59,014 bases of DNA from Clostridia bacterium (GTDB taxonomy: Bacteria > Bacillota > Clostridia > Christensenellales > Aristaeellaceae). Below, in pieces: positions 50,962 through 59,014 of the stretch. The position numbers were made by a program, and so were the translations under genes. The notes under the pieces were generated by a model that was given only the letters and a program-made list of their open reading frames with translations, was not told the DNA's origin and did no database searches. Position 1 is the stretch's first letter; each line of letters opens with the position of its first letter. The stretch covers positions 1-59,014 of the forward strand of contig JAFRLF010000070.1 of NCBI GenBank assembly GCA_017431365.1, in the 5' to 3' direction.

Positions 50962-52397
50962 TTTCTTTGTCCCTCCGTACCGCTTGTGTGTGCATGGCTG
51001 CGCGTGTCGTACTTGCTGTAGTATCCCGAGTAGTACTTTCTATAATAGTAACTGCCCTGTTTCAAATTTTCGCCATAGAAGACGAAGCCCAGGACGTTGA
51101 GACCCGTCATCTCCATTGCGGTGAGCGCCTTTTTAACCTCCCTGTGATCGGAAAAATTCTGTCTGACCACAAACAGCGTTCCTGCCACCTGACTGGAAAG
51201 CGCCAGAGGATCCGACACGATGTTTACGGGCGGCGCGTCCAGCAGCACAAGGTCGTACGTCTTCTCAAGCTCCTCCAGCAGTGTGTGCATGGACTTGGAA
51301 TCCAGTAGCTCAGCGGGATTGGGAGGCAGATGCCCTGCGGGGATGATGCTGAGCGTCTCCCAGTTGGTTTTCACCAAACAGTCCGACCATTCCGTCTGCC
51401 CTACGAGAATGTCGCTCAAGCCCGGCAGCTTGTCGTCGTAGTGAAACACGTCTCTCTGACAGGCGCGGCGCATGTCCGCGTCGACGAGCAGGATATTCTT
51501 CCCGCTCATGGCCAGAGAGATGGCCAGGTTCGCCGCAATGGTGGATTTTCCCTCGCCGGAGATGGCCGACGTGACCATGACGGCATGCTTCTCCTTGTCC
51601 ACGAGGGTGTACAGGAGATTCATCCTGAGCTTGGCGTAATTTTCCACCTGATCCATCGGGCTCTTCGCGCTCAGAACGAAGTGCCCCGGGTCGTCGCTGG
51701 CCTTTTTTTCACGCTTGACGGAAGCTAGAACCGGTACGGTATAGTTGTCCGTCAACTCCTTGGCCGTCTCGATGCGCTGGTTTAGCAGGAACAGAAGCGC
51801 CAGCAACGCCGCTGCAGCAACAGCTCCCGCCATGGCGCCGGTCATGGCCCGACGCGTGGGATTTCGGCTATCCGGCGCACGCGGCGGCGTCGCGTAGTCG
51901 ATGACCTCCGCGCTGCCCGCGCTGACCACGCGGATGATCTCCGCCGGGGCGACGTCCAGCACCGCGTTGCAGATGTCGGCCGACTTCTGCGGATCGTCTG
52001 TCCGACACCGCACCTGCATGACGCCCGTCTCCGACACCGAAGCCATGGACAGCGTCGAGGAGATGTATCCCGTCGTCAAATTGGGATAGTCCGGATGCAA
52101 CCGCTCCAACACCACGCTCATGACCTTGTCGCTGCGCACGACGACCATGTAGGTGTCAAGCAACCGCACGGCGCTGCTCAAGTCGGATGTCGAGGTGTAC
52201 CCGTAGTTCACCAGATTCGGATTGGCGTTGTACACATACATGGTGCCCGACGCCGTATACGTATCCCTCTGCTTATACGCCGTCTGCCAGTACATATAGC
52301 CGAACCCGATCGCGGCGCAGATCACGATCAACCAGCACCGCTTTAGAATGTAAAATGCGAGTTTGACCAGGTCTATGCTGGCCCTTTTGTTGTTCAT
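50958..52397 (-). CDS. Polysaccharide co-polymerase/tyrosine autokinase (Wzz domain + BY-kinase)
   Basis: 479 residues. An N-terminal Wzz domain with membrane helices at about 18-38 and 183-203 is fused to a BY-kinase: Walker A ISGEGKSTIAANLA near 279, Walker A' ILLVDADMRR near 309 and Walker B LVLLDAPPVN near 390. The C-terminal tail SYYYRKYYSGYYSKYD is the tyrosine cluster that is autophosphorylated. This class sets chain length and controls export. It overlaps the repeat-protein start and precedes the LCP gene, so the three are one unit. Confidence 0.92.
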   Translation of the reverse strand: MNNKRASIDLVKLAFYILKRCWLIVICAAIGFGYMYWQTAYKQRDTYTASGTMYVYNANPNLVNYGYTSTSDLSSAVRLLDTYMVVVRSDKVMSVVLERLHPDYPNLTTGYISSTLSMASVSETGVMQVRCRTDDPQKSADICNAVLDVAPAEIIRVVSAGSAEVIDYATPPRAPDSRNPTRRAMTGAMAGAVAAAALLALLFLLNQRIETAKELTDNYTVPVLASVKREKKASDDPGHFVLSAKSPMDQVENYAKLRMNLLYTLVDKEKHAVMVTSAISGEGKSTIAANLAISLAMSGKNILLVDADMRRACQRDVFHYDDKLPGLSDILVGQTEWSDCLVKTNWETLSIIPAGHLPPNPAELLDSKSMHTLLEELEKTYDLVLLDAPPVNIVSDPLALSSQVAGTLFVVRQNFSDHREVKKALTAMEMTGLNVLGFVFYGENLKQGSYYYRKYYSGYYSKYDTRSHAHTSGTEGQRK

Positions 52398-52513
52398 GCC
52401 CGATTGCTCACTTCCATGTCAAACTGAACGGTTCGGCGGACGCTCCGCCACCACGGCGCGCGGTCCGAAATCAAACGCACCGTATATACCGCCCATTTTT
52501 AAAATTATAGATA

Positions 52514-52542
52514 AGTATATCACAAGTTCTTCAAGATGTGTA
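52514..52542 (-). promoter_or_regulatory. Candidate promoter of the kinase/repeat-protein operon
   Basis: On the - strand TACACA (52542-52537), 17-base spacer, TATACT (52519-52514) with a TG one base before the -10. The match is moderate. The 52398-52606 region is AT-rich and otherwise empty. Confidence 0.45.
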
Positions 52543-52606
52543 GAGTTTCTGAACAAATTTTGTGATTTTACACGGCAAATTCTGACTTTTTGAGTTCGGG
52601 GGATTT

Positions 52607-52639
52607 AAAAAGGAGAGACACTCAAAGCGGCGTCTCCCC
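52607..52639 (-). terminator. Rho-independent terminator after the CHAP-like gene
   Basis: On the - strand GGGGAGAC pairs with GTCTCTCC (8 bp, one G-U; 52639-52632 with 52619-52612) over a 12-base loop, followed by TTTTT (52611-52607). It closes the ackA-hydrolase transcription unit. Confidence 0.8.
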
Positions 52640-52659
52640 AATGTATATTCGTATTTCAT

Positions 52660-53994
52660 TCACTCGGCTTCCAAGACGGGATCGAAGGCTCTGCGCCGCG
52701 GCCGGAGGACCGGCTTCGCGGCGAAAACCTGCTTCGCGGGCGTCTCCTCTTCGGATGGCTCATCGCCCAGGGTCTGATCGATCATCATCTGCCGCATGCT
52801 CATATAGCCAACGATGCGCTTATCGGCCAGATTGTATGTGCACTGGCCCACGCTGTCGCCCGTGCGCTCGACGGTTCTGAGCGTCTGACCGCTCACGGAC
52901 GCGACGACGCCCGCGTGATCGGGCCAGGAGGCGGTCGGGTCACTGCTGAGCTCGGTACAGAGCAGAATGATGTCGCCCGGCTCGGGCTGATACCCGGAGG
53001 TCGCTATCGTAAACCGGTAGTCCAGCCTCTCCATCCAGCGCGAAGGATTCCCCGACCGGGGAATGACGTGCTTGCTGATCCCGGCCTGATCCAGGCACCA
53101 TATGACAAACATACAGCACCAGTCGTCATACGGCTGACCGTACCACGCGCCGTAATAACTCCACCTGGCGCGCTCGCCTCCCCTGATGACGAAATTCGAC
53201 CCGGGACACACGTATCCCACCTGCGACAGCGCGACGGCGAGGAGGCGCTCCGCATAGGTCTTGTCATAGTCGACGCGCGGCAGAGGATTTGGCTTGTTCT
53301 GCCAGGGCACGGAGACGGGCACAGAAACCTCGGCACTCGACGCGCCGCCCTGAGCATCCGTTACGTGTGCGCTGACGAGCCGGGCGCCGCCTTCGGCGGC
53401 TGTCACGCTGACCGTCAGGCTTCCCTTCGCCTCGAGGGCAAAGCTCTGTCCGTCGACCGTCAGCTCATACGGCGCGACGCCGCCGCTGACCTGCGCCAGA
53501 ACTTCGAAACTCTCGCCGGCCACGCAATACGCAGGCGCGCCGGACAGGCTCAGGGCCACGGACTGCACGGCGTCAGGTTCCTGCGTCGGCTCAGGCGTGG
53601 GCTCGGGCGTCAACTCTGCGGTCGGCTCGGCCGTAGGCTCGGCTGTCGGCTCGGCTGTCGGCTCAGCTGTCGGCTCAGCTGTCGGCGCAGTTGTCGGTTC
53701 GGGCGTCGGCGTGGCTGTCGGTTCAGGCGTGGGAGCAGCCGTTGGTTCTGGTGTCGGCTCAGGCGTCGGCGCGGCTGTCGGTTCAGGCGTCGGCGCGACT
53801 GTCGGTTCGGGCGTCGGCGCGGCTGTCGGTTCGGGCGTCGGCGCGGCCGTTGGTTCAGGCGTGGGCGCAGCCGTTGGAACCGCTGTCGCGGCCACAGACG
53901 GCTCTTCCCCGCCTTCGCCAAGCGCGGGAATCCACGAGCACAGCGCGAGCGCGAGCGCCGTCAGGAGCGCCAGCAGGCGCGTCGGCCTTTTCAT
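52660..53994 (-). CDS. Secreted CHAP-like cell-wall amidase/endopeptidase with Pro/Thr repeat linker
   Basis: 444 residues. Signal peptide MKRPTRLLALLTALALALCS, then a long (PTPEPTAA)n linker (about 34-140), a beta-sandwich domain (about 150-225) and a CHAP/NlpC-like domain (about 245-385). Candidate catalytic Cys sits in YDDWCCMFVIWCLDQ near 293 and His in WPDHAGVV near 360. It would cleave peptidoglycan peptide bonds outside the cell. ATG overlaps the ackA stop (ATGA). Terminated by the hairpin at 52607-52639. Confidence 0.8.
   Translation of the reverse strand: MKRPTRLLALLTALALALCSWIPALGEGGEEPSVAATAVPTAAPTPEPTAAPTPEPTAAPTPEPTVAPTPEPTAAPTPEPTPEPTAAPTPEPTATPTPEPTTAPTAEPTAEPTAEPTAEPTAEPTAELTPEPTPEPTQEPDAVQSVALSLSGAPAYCVAGESFEVLAQVSGGVAPYELTVDGQSFALEAKGSLTVSVTAAEGGARLVSAHVTDAQGGASSAEVSVPVSVPWQNKPNPLPRVDYDKTYAERLLAVALSQVGYVCPGSNFVIRGGERARWSYYGAWYGQPYDDWCCMFVIWCLDQAGISKHVIPRSGNPSRWMERLDYRFTIATSGYQPEPGDIILLCTELSSDPTASWPDHAGVVASVSGQTLRTVERTGDSVGQCTYNLADKRIVGYMSMRQMMIDQTLGDEPSEEETPAKQVFAAKPVLRPRRRAFDPVLEAE
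53590..53890 (-). repeat. 24-base and 12-base tandem repeats encoding the PTPEPTAA linker
   Basis: Repeated eight-residue units (PTPEPTAA, 24 bases) grade into four-residue units (PTAE, 12 bases). The array can expand or contract in steps that keep the reading frame. Confidence 0.82.
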
Positions 53995-55178
53995 TTGCTG
54001 ACGAGGGCCAGGGTGTCGCGAGCAATCGCGAGTTCTTCGTTTGTGGGGATCACAAACACGCGAACCCTGGAATCGGGCGCGGAGATCTCAGTCTCTTCGC
54101 GCGCCGTCGCGTTCTTTTCTGCGTCCAGCTTGATCCCGAGGAATTCAAGGCCCTCTGTGATTTCAGCGCGGCCCGCCGCGTCGTTCTCGCCGATGCCGGC
54201 GGTAAAGACCAGCGCGTCGATTCCGCCCATGGCCGCGGCGTAAGCGCCGATGGTCTTGCGGATGCCGTAGGCCCACACGTCGAGGGTGGTCTTACACTTC
54301 TCGTCGCCGGCCTCAGCCTTCGCGCGGACGTCGCGCATGTCGGAGGAGTACTCGCTCAGGCCGATCAAACCGCTCTTCTTGTTGAGGATGGTCAGGACCT
54401 CGGACGTGGTCAGGTGCTCGTTGTTGGCGATGCACTCCACGACGGCCGGATCAAGGCTGCCGGAGCGGGTGCCCATCAGCACGCCCTCAAGAGGCGTCAG
54501 GCCCATCGAGGTATCGACGCACTTGCCGTCCACGACGGCGCTGAGGCTGGAGCCGTTGCCCAGGTGGCAGATGACTACCTTGCTGCCGGGCTTGTCCAGG
54601 ATCTCGTTGACGCGGCCGGCGATAAACCGGTGCGACGTCCCGTGGAAGCCGTAGCGGCGGATGGAATACTTCCTATAATATTCCAGCGGCACGCCGTAGA
54701 GATAGGCCTTCGGCGGCATGGTCTGATGGAACGCCGTGTCGAACACCGCCACCATGGGCACGTCGGGCATGACGGCCTGGCAGGCGCGAATGCCCTGCAG
54801 GTTGGCCGGGTTGTGCAGAGGTCCCAGGGGAATGCACTCCTCGATGGCGTCCATGCAGGCCTGGTCGATCACGCAGGAGGCGGTGAACTTCATCCCGCCG
54901 TGCAGGACGCGGTGTCCCACGGCGCCGATCTCGGAGATGTCGGCGATGACGCCGTGCTCCTTGTCGGTCAGGGCCTTGAGCACGATGTTCATGGCCTCGG
55001 TGTGGTCCTTGATGGGGGTCTCAAGCTTAAACTGCTTGCCGGCGTACTTGTGGGTCAGGTTGGAGCCCTCGATGCCAATGCGCTCCACGAGGCCCTTGGC
55101 GACGACGGACTCGTCCTGCATGTCGATGAGCTGGTATTTCAGCGAGGAAGACCCCGCGTTGATGATCAATATTTTCAT
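53991..55178 (-). CDS. ackA: Acetate kinase
   Basis: 395 residues from ATG 55178, preceded by GAGAGGAA. Typical motifs in order: NAGSSSLKYQ, VFDTAFHQTMP, YGFHGTSHRF, HLGNGSS and FTAGIGEN. It makes ATP and acetate from acetyl phosphate. No phosphotransacetylase is adjacent. It lies downstream of the oxoacid oxidoreductase genes, which can produce acyl-CoA, but a 190-base repeat-bearing gap separates them. Confidence 0.95.
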   Translation of the reverse strand: MKILIINAGSSSLKYQLIDMQDESVVAKGLVERIGIEGSNLTHKYAGKQFKLETPIKDHTEAMNIVLKALTDKEHGVIADISEIGAVGHRVLHGGMKFTASCVIDQACMDAIEECIPLGPLHNPANLQGIRACQAVMPDVPMVAVFDTAFHQTMPPKAYLYGVPLEYYRKYSIRRYGFHGTSHRFIAGRVNEILDKPGSKVVICHLGNGSSLSAVVDGKCVDTSMGLTPLEGVLMGTRSGSLDPAVVECIANNEHLTTSEVLTILNKKSGLIGLSEYSSDMRDVRAKAEAGDEKCKTTLDVWAYGIRKTIGAYAAAMGGIDALVFTAGIGENDAAGRAEITEGLEFLGIKLDAEKNATAREETEISAPDSRVRVFVIPTNEELAIARDTLALVSK

Positions 55179-55229
55179 AGGTATCAATTCCTCTCTACTG
55201 CATCATTCACTTTATGCTGTAGGATCTGG

Positions 55230-55345
55230 GGTTCCCCACCACCGCCTGCGGGCGGTCCCCCTCCCCATTCACATGGGGAGGCTTGAAACCCCTCAGTCAG
55301 CTGCGCTGACAGCTCCCCTTAGCAGGGGAGCCCGGCCCCGTCACT
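55230..55345. repeat. GC-rich palindromic repeat, inverted relative to the array at 58678
   Basis: GGTTCCCC...GGTCCCC at 55230-55260 is the exact inverse complement of 58886-58916 (31 bases). It continues into further hairpin units, including GCTCCCCT-TAGC-AGGGGAGC near 55313-55332. The tract fills the gap between ackA and the gamma-subunit gene. It resembles a small non-autonomous repeat family; no transposase or coding sequence is present. Confidence 0.72.
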
Positions 55346-55368
55346 CCTCACTGCTCACACCTCACTCC

Positions 55369-55905
55369 TCACTCCAAATTAAACCCCATGTTGACGGCCT
55401 TGAGGTTGGCGTCGTACAGGTCGGCGTGGCGCGCGGAGACGACCTTCTTCAGCGCGGCTTCCAGGCCTTCGTAGGCGCAGGCGCCGCTCTCCTTCAGGAT
55501 CTTGCCCACCATGATCATGTTGGCCAGGGTGGTCAGGCCGCTGTCGGAGGCCATCTGCGTCGCGGGGACGCGGTAGACGCTCACGTCCGTGCGGGTCACG
55601 TCGCGGGCGATGAGCGTGGAATCCAGGTAGATCTGCCCGCCGGGGACGACGCTCTGCTCGTACTTGTCAAGGGAGGGCAGGTTCATGGCGACGAGGATGT
55701 CCGGCGTGGTGATGATCGGCGAGCCGATCAGCTCGTCTGAGATGATGACGGAGCAGTTGGCCGTGCCGCCGCGCATTTCCGGGCCGTAAGAGGGCAGCCA
55801 GCTCACCTGTTTGTCCTCGCACAGGCCCTTGTAGGCGAGGAATTTCCCCGCGAAGAGGACGCCCTGCCCGCCGAAACCGGCGATGAGAATCCGATACGTC
55901 TTCAT
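55369..55905 (-). CDS. 2-oxoacid:acceptor oxidoreductase gamma subunit
   Basis: 178 residues from ATG 55905, overlapping the beta-subunit stop (ATGA). [16 protein letters not shown] near the start and [15 protein letters not shown] are conserved gamma-subunit motifs. It forms part of the CoA- or electron-transfer core in the KorC/VorA-like family. The long frame upstream overlaps the beta gene and is not used. Confidence 0.9.
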   Translation of the reverse strand: MKTYRILIAGFGGQGVLFAGKFLAYKGLCEDKQVSWLPSYGPEMRGGTANCSVIISDELIGSPIITTPDILVAMNLPSLDKYEQSVVPGGQIYLDSTLIARDVTRTDVSVYRVPATQMASDSGLTTLANMIMVGKILKESGACAYEGLEAALKKVVSARHADLYDANLKAVNMGFNLE

Positions 55906-56651
55906 GCCTCGGCCTCCTTCGTCTTGTCCTTGTAAACGCCCAGGGGGTAGTAGGGGATCATGTTGTCCTCGGCCCACTGAAGCGCCTTTTCCGGCGTCAT
56001 GCCCCAGTTGGTGGGACAGGTGGAAATGACCTCGATCAGGGAGAAGCCCTTCCCGTTGATCTGGTTTTCAAAGGCCTTTTTGATGGCCTTCTTCGCGGCC
56101 TTGATGTTCTTGACATTGTTGACGGCCACGCGCTCGAGGTACGCCGCGCCGTCCAGCTGGCTGAGCATCTCGCACACTTTGACGGGGTAGCCCACGGTCT
56201 TCACGTCGCGGCCGTAGGGCGAGGTCTGCGTGACCTGGCCGGGGAGCGAGGTGGGGGCCATCTGACCGCCGGTCATGCCGTAAATGGCGTTGTTGACGAA
56301 GATGATCGTGATGTTCTCGCCGCGGGCGGCAGCGTGAACCGTTTCAGCGGTGCCGATGGCGGCGAGGTCGCCGTCGCCCTGGTAGGTGAAGACGATGTTC
56401 TCCGGATTGGCGCGCTTGCAGCCCGTGGCGACGGCCGGGGCGCGGCCGTGCGCGGCCTGGATCATGTCGGTGTTGAAGTAGTTATACGCCAGCACCGAGC
56501 AGCCGACGGACGCGACGCCGACCGTCCGGCCTTCGATGCCCAGTTCGTCGATGGCTTCGGCCACGAGGCGATGGATGATGCCGTGCGTGCAGCCGGGGCA
56601 GTAGTGCAGCGGCGCGTCGCTCAGGGCATGGGGCTTGTCGAATACGATCAT
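55902..56651 (-). CDS. 2-oxoacid:acceptor oxidoreductase beta (TPP-binding) subunit
   Basis: 249 residues. CPGCTHGIIHRL at the start, and GDGDLAAIGTAETVHAAARGENITIIFVNNAIYGMTGGQMAPT contain the GDG...NN thiamine-pyrophosphate/Mg motif. It catalyses oxidative decarboxylation of a 2-oxo acid. Its start overlaps the alpha-subunit stop (TAATG). The substrate is not decided by the sequence. Confidence 0.92.
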   Translation of the reverse strand: MIVFDKPHALSDAPLHYCPGCTHGIIHRLVAEAIDELGIEGRTVGVASVGCSVLAYNYFNTDMIQAAHGRAPAVATGCKRANPENIVFTYQGDGDLAAIGTAETVHAAARGENITIIFVNNAIYGMTGGQMAPTSLPGQVTQTSPYGRDVKTVGYPVKVCEMLSQLDGAAYLERVAVNNVKNIKAAKKAIKKAFENQINGKGFSLIEVISTCPTNWGMTPEKALQWAEDNMIPYYPLGVYKDKTKEAEA

Positions 56652-57712
56652 TACTGCTCACCTCCGTGGATTTGCTTGATCTTGGCCAGGACGTCTTCGG
56701 GAGAGAGGATCATGCCGCCCACCCGATTGCTCAGGTACACGGGGCGCTGGCACTCGCAGCCGAGGCGCACGTCCTCGATCATCTGGCCCATGTTGAGCTC
56801 GGCGGAAATAAAGGCCTTGCAGTGCGCGGCCGCGGCCTTGATCGGGGCGTAGGGGAAGGGCCACAGCGTGATCGGGCGGATCATGCCGGCCTTGATCCCC
56901 GCCTCGCGCGCCGCCAGGACGGCGTTTTTCGACACGCGGGCGGAAATGCCGAACGCCACGACGCAGATCTCCGCGTCGTCCATCATGAAGGACTCGTAGC
57001 GGACCTCGTTGTCGATGACCTGCTGGTATTTCTCGTAGCGCTGGATGTTGAGCTGTTCCAGCTCCTCGGGCACGAGGGAGAGGGAGTTGATGATGTTGTG
57101 GGGGCGCTTCAGGCCCGTGCCGGTGGCGGCCCAGGGCTTGTCGACGGCCTTGACTTCGCCCTCGCCCAGCTCGACGGGCTCCATCATCTGGCCCATGGTG
57201 CCGTCGGCCAGGATCATGGCCGTCATGCGGTACTTGTCCGCCAGGTCGAAGGCCGTCTGCGTGAGGGAGGCCATCTCCTGCACGGAGTTCGGGGCGATGA
57301 CCAGCGTGTGATAGTCGCCGTGCCCGCCGCCGCGCGTGGCCTGGAAGTAGTCGGACTGAGAGGGCTGGATGCCGCCCAGGCCGGGGCCGCCGCGCTGGAC
57401 GTTGACCACCAGGGCGGGCAGGTCGCAGCCGGCCAGGTAGGAAATGCCCTCGCCCTTGAGCGAGATGCCGGGGCTCGAGGAGGACGTCATGACGCGCACG
57501 CCCGCGGACGCCGCGCCGATGACCATGTTGATCGCGGCGATTTCGGACTCAGCCTGCAAAAACGTCCCGCCAATTTTGGGCATGCGCTTGGCCATGTAGG
57601 CCGCGATTTCCGTCTGGGGCGTGATCGGGTAGCCGAAGTAATGCCGGCAGCCGCAGCGGATGGCGGCCTCGGCGATGGCTTCGTTGCCCTTCATCAATAC
57701 TTTTTCAGCCAT
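56651..57712 (-). CDS. vorB: 2-oxoacid:acceptor oxidoreductase alpha subunit (VorB-type)
   Basis: 353 residues from ATG 57712 (ATG 57718 also possible). CRHYFGYPITPQTEIA near the start and SSSSPGISLKGEGISYLAGCDLPALVVNVQRGGPGLGG are typical of VorB-type alpha subunits, which act on branched-chain 2-oxo acids, though 2-oxoglutarate homologues look similar. It follows the ferredoxin subunit in the transcript. Complex with beta, gamma and ferredoxin subunits oxidises 2-oxo acids to acyl-CoA and reduces ferredoxin. Confidence 0.87.
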   Translation of the reverse strand: MAEKVLMKGNEAIAEAAIRCGCRHYFGYPITPQTEIAAYMAKRMPKIGGTFLQAESEIAAINMVIGAASAGVRVMTSSSSPGISLKGEGISYLAGCDLPALVVNVQRGGPGLGGIQPSQSDYFQATRGGGHGDYHTLVIAPNSVQEMASLTQTAFDLADKYRMTAMILADGTMGQMMEPVELGEGEVKAVDKPWAATGTGLKRPHNIINSLSLVPEELEQLNIQRYEKYQQVIDNEVRYESFMMDDAEICVVAFGISARVSKNAVLAAREAGIKAGMIRPITLWPFPYAPIKAAAAHCKAFISAELNMGQMIEDVRLGCECQRPVYLSNRVGGMILSPEDVLAKIKQIHGGEQ

Positions 57713-57728
57713 TGTCATCCATCCTTTC

Positions 57729-57941
57729 TCAGAACTTTTCCACGGTGATGATGCAGTCGGGGCACATGGTCGCGCAGAAGGCGCAGGCGATGCACTGGGA
57801 CTGGTCCGTCATCACCACCGGGTGATGTCCCTTTTTGTTGATCTGGTCTTTGTCGACCGCCAGCAGGTGTTTCGGGCAGACGGACACGCAGAGGCCGCAG
57901 CCCTTGCATGAGTCGGTCCTGAAGGTCACTTTTGTTGTCAT
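57729..57941 (-). CDS. 2-oxoacid:acceptor oxidoreductase ferredoxin (delta) subunit
   Basis: 70 residues from ATG 57941; the larger frame upstream is not coding. Two CxxCxxCxxxCP motifs bind two 4Fe-4S clusters: CKGCGLCVSVCP near 12 and CIACAFCATMCP near 50. It carries electrons from the TPP centre. GGAGG lies about 11 bases upstream. It is the first subunit gene in the transcript, after the ATPase. Confidence 0.93.
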   Translation of the reverse strand: MTTKVTFRTDSCKGCGLCVSVCPKHLLAVDKDQINKKGHHPVVMTDQSQCIACAFCATMCPDCIITVEKF

Positions 57942-57988
57942 AGCGCTATTTTCTCCTCCCTTTGAGTGTTTACGGGCGGTTGGGTCGC

Positions 57989-58648
57989 TTAGTAATACTT
58001 TTTCTGCAGCGTCAGGGGAAAGACGCCGTCGACCTTTAGGGATACGGCGTCCAGAAGGTCGCTGCGGACGGTGGTCATGCGCAGGGGCAGGCCGCTCAGG
58101 CGGCTGACCGCTTCGGCGTAGGCGGCTGAGGCAAGGACGTCCTCCGCCGTCGTGGCGTCGCCGAGGTTTGAGTTGTTGCAAAGGCCCGTGAAGGCCAGCC
58201 CGCAGGCGCCCTCGATCTCCCGCATCACTTCGACGGTGTCCTCGGCCGTGGTGGTCAGCGGGCGGTATCGGTTGATGACCATGAGCATGTCGTAGTCCTT
58301 CTCTTCGAGGAGAGCGGGCACGTACCGCCCGAGGGCGTAGGCGCCCCGGTCGTCCCCGCCGATGTCCACGACCGCCATGGCGCTTTTATCGTCGGTGACG
58401 GCGTACATTTCCTGCGGCAGGGCGGGCAGATCCACGTTGGAGCTGGCGAACGCCGAGGAAATGAGCTGAATGCCAGCGGCGCTGAGGTCCTCGAGCGAAT
58501 CCCTCGTGCGGAAGTACGGGTTGACGATGTCCAGATCGGCGATCACGACGCGCTCGTGCGTCTTTTTCAGGAAGAGCGCGTAGTTGACGGCGATGTTCGT
58601 CTTTCCGCTGCCGTAGTGTCCGGCGAACAGCGTGACGCGTCGGGGCAT
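57989..58648 (-). CDS. MinD/CobQ-like P-loop ATPase upstream of the oxidoreductase
   Basis: 219 residues from ATG 58648, 7 bases after GGAGG. P-loop AGHYGSGKTNIAVNYAL near residue 7 and DLDIVNPYF, then VVDIGGDDRG, fit the deviant Walker ParA/MinD family. Similar ATPases are frequent beside this oxidoreductase in Clostridia. A role in cluster assembly or maturation is a guess. Ends 47 bases before the ferredoxin gene. Confidence 0.8.
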   Translation of the reverse strand: MPRRVTLFAGHYGSGKTNIAVNYALFLKKTHERVVIADLDIVNPYFRTRDSLEDLSAAGIQLISSAFASSNVDLPALPQEMYAVTDDKSAMAVVDIGGDDRGAYALGRYVPALLEEKDYDMLMVINRYRPLTTTAEDTVEVMREIEGACGLAFTGLCNNSNLGDATTAEDVLASAAYAEAVSRLSGLPLRMTTVRSDLLDAVSLKVDGVFPLTLQKKYY

Positions 58649-58677
58649 GGTTTTCACCTCCGGGAGATGGCGTTTAA

Positions 58678-59014
58678 GGCGGTGGTGGGGAGCCTGGTGC
58701 GGGTTACGACCTCATCCGTCTGACCTGACGGTATGGCCGAGTGCGCGGGGAGACCTCTTTCGTCAGCCGCCTGACGGCGTCTGCCACCTTCCCCATAGGG
58801 GAAGGCTTTTGGAAGCCTCACCATAACTCAGCCTTCCCCTCTGGGGAAGGGGGACCGCCGCAGCGGTGGAAGAGGTCTCCGGAGTGGGGACCGCCCGCAG
58901 GCGGTGGTGGGGAACCTGGTGCGGGTTACGACCTCATCCGTCTGACCTGACGGTATGGCCGAGTGCGCGGGGAGACCTCTTTCGTCAGCCGCCTGACGGC
59001 GTCTGCCACCTTCC
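58678..59014. repeat. 222-base direct repeat array running off the window
   Basis: The 115 bases at 58678-58792 recur at 58900-59014 with a single mismatch (58692 G, 58914 A), a period of 222. The unit contains hairpins such as CCTTCCCC-ATA-GGGGAAGG near 58788-58805 and the palindrome-bearing element shared with 55230-55260. The array is cut by the window end, so the copy number is unknown. No open frame here is supported as a gene. Confidence 0.85.

Noticed and set aside
53597-55286. + strand open frames across the Pro/Thr linker and ackA
   Set aside because: Repetitive VGSAVGSA-type translations are reverse readings of the 24-base linker repeats; the - strand genes explain the region.
55188-55368. 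Small peptide gene in the gap before ackA
   Set aside because: The gap consists of palindromic repeat units. No start codon with a ribosome site leads to a plausible protein.

Overview
The window looks like a chromosome segment of a high-GC Clostridia/Firmicutes bacterium, probably gut-associated. This is inferred from Gram-positive genes (EssC-type T7SS, SpoIIE phosphatase, LCP protein, TagD/TagF, LoaP), strong AGGAGG ribosome sites, GTG/TTG starts and a VorB-type 2-oxoacid:ferredoxin oxidoreductase. No rRNA, tRNA, CRISPR array, IS or phage gene was recognised.

Layout. (1) 0.35-8.7 kb, + strand: a type VII secretion cluster with two membrane FHA proteins, an FHA-EssC ATPase, a LytTR regulator with a degenerate receiver, an EspG-like protein and a YukD/EsaB-like protein, closed by a bidirectional terminator. 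No WXG100 substrate, EssB or EsaA lies inside the window. (2) 8.8-19.4 kb: two related secreted beta-sheet proteins whose promoters carry the same 11-bp-phased direct-repeat operator, a UroD-fold protein, a MATE exporter, a metallophosphatase, a GtrA protein, a large propeller/SpoIIE sensor phosphatase, DUF4298 and DUF4234-like proteins and a flavoprotein. (3) 19.4-24.7 kb, - strand: a compact RiPP-type operon under a perfect consensus promoter: SPASM radical SAM enzyme, an unlisted 49-aa candidate precursor, a 78-aa peptide with a GG leader-like motif, PqqD, HPr-kinase-like ATPase, SipW-type peptidase and ABC exporter.

(4) 24.8-43.9 kb, - strand: a long exopolysaccharide or wall-glycan operon headed by a LoaP/NusG-like antiterminator. 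It contains a CapD-like N-terminus fused to an HpcH/HpaI aldolase, a VanZ-sugar transferase fusion, a 2-hydroxyacid dehydrogenase, an asparagine-synthetase-like ligase without the glutaminase Cys, glycosyltransferases, TagD and a TagF-like transferase (glycerol-phosphate decoration), an EpsG/Wzy-like polymerase, a Wzx-like flippase, a DUF1919 gene broken at a G10 tract, a UDP-sugar epimerase broken at a C6 tract, and two nucleotidyltransferase paralogues. Much of 28-39.5 kb is visibly AT-richer than its flanks, suggesting horizontal acquisition.

(5) 44.0-52.4 kb, - strand: a Wzz/BY-kinase, a 1952-aa secreted protein made of about 55 tandem 32-residue YD-like repeats, and a divergent LCP-type protein, translationally coupled or closely spaced; probably the regulatory and surface arm of the glycan locus. 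(6) 52.6-58.7 kb, - strand: a 2-oxoacid:ferredoxin oxidoreductase (four subunits) preceded by a MinD-like ATPase, then acetate kinase overlapping a secreted CHAP-like wall hydrolase with a Pro/Thr repeat linker. Two related GC-rich palindromic repeat tracts lie at 55.23 kb and 58.68 kb to the window end.

The strongest candidates for something undescribed are the RiPP-like operon, the aldolase fusion with its neighbouring dehydrogenase and ligase, the giant repeat protein coupled to the tyrosine kinase, the G10 phase-variation candidate and the shared two-promoter operator.
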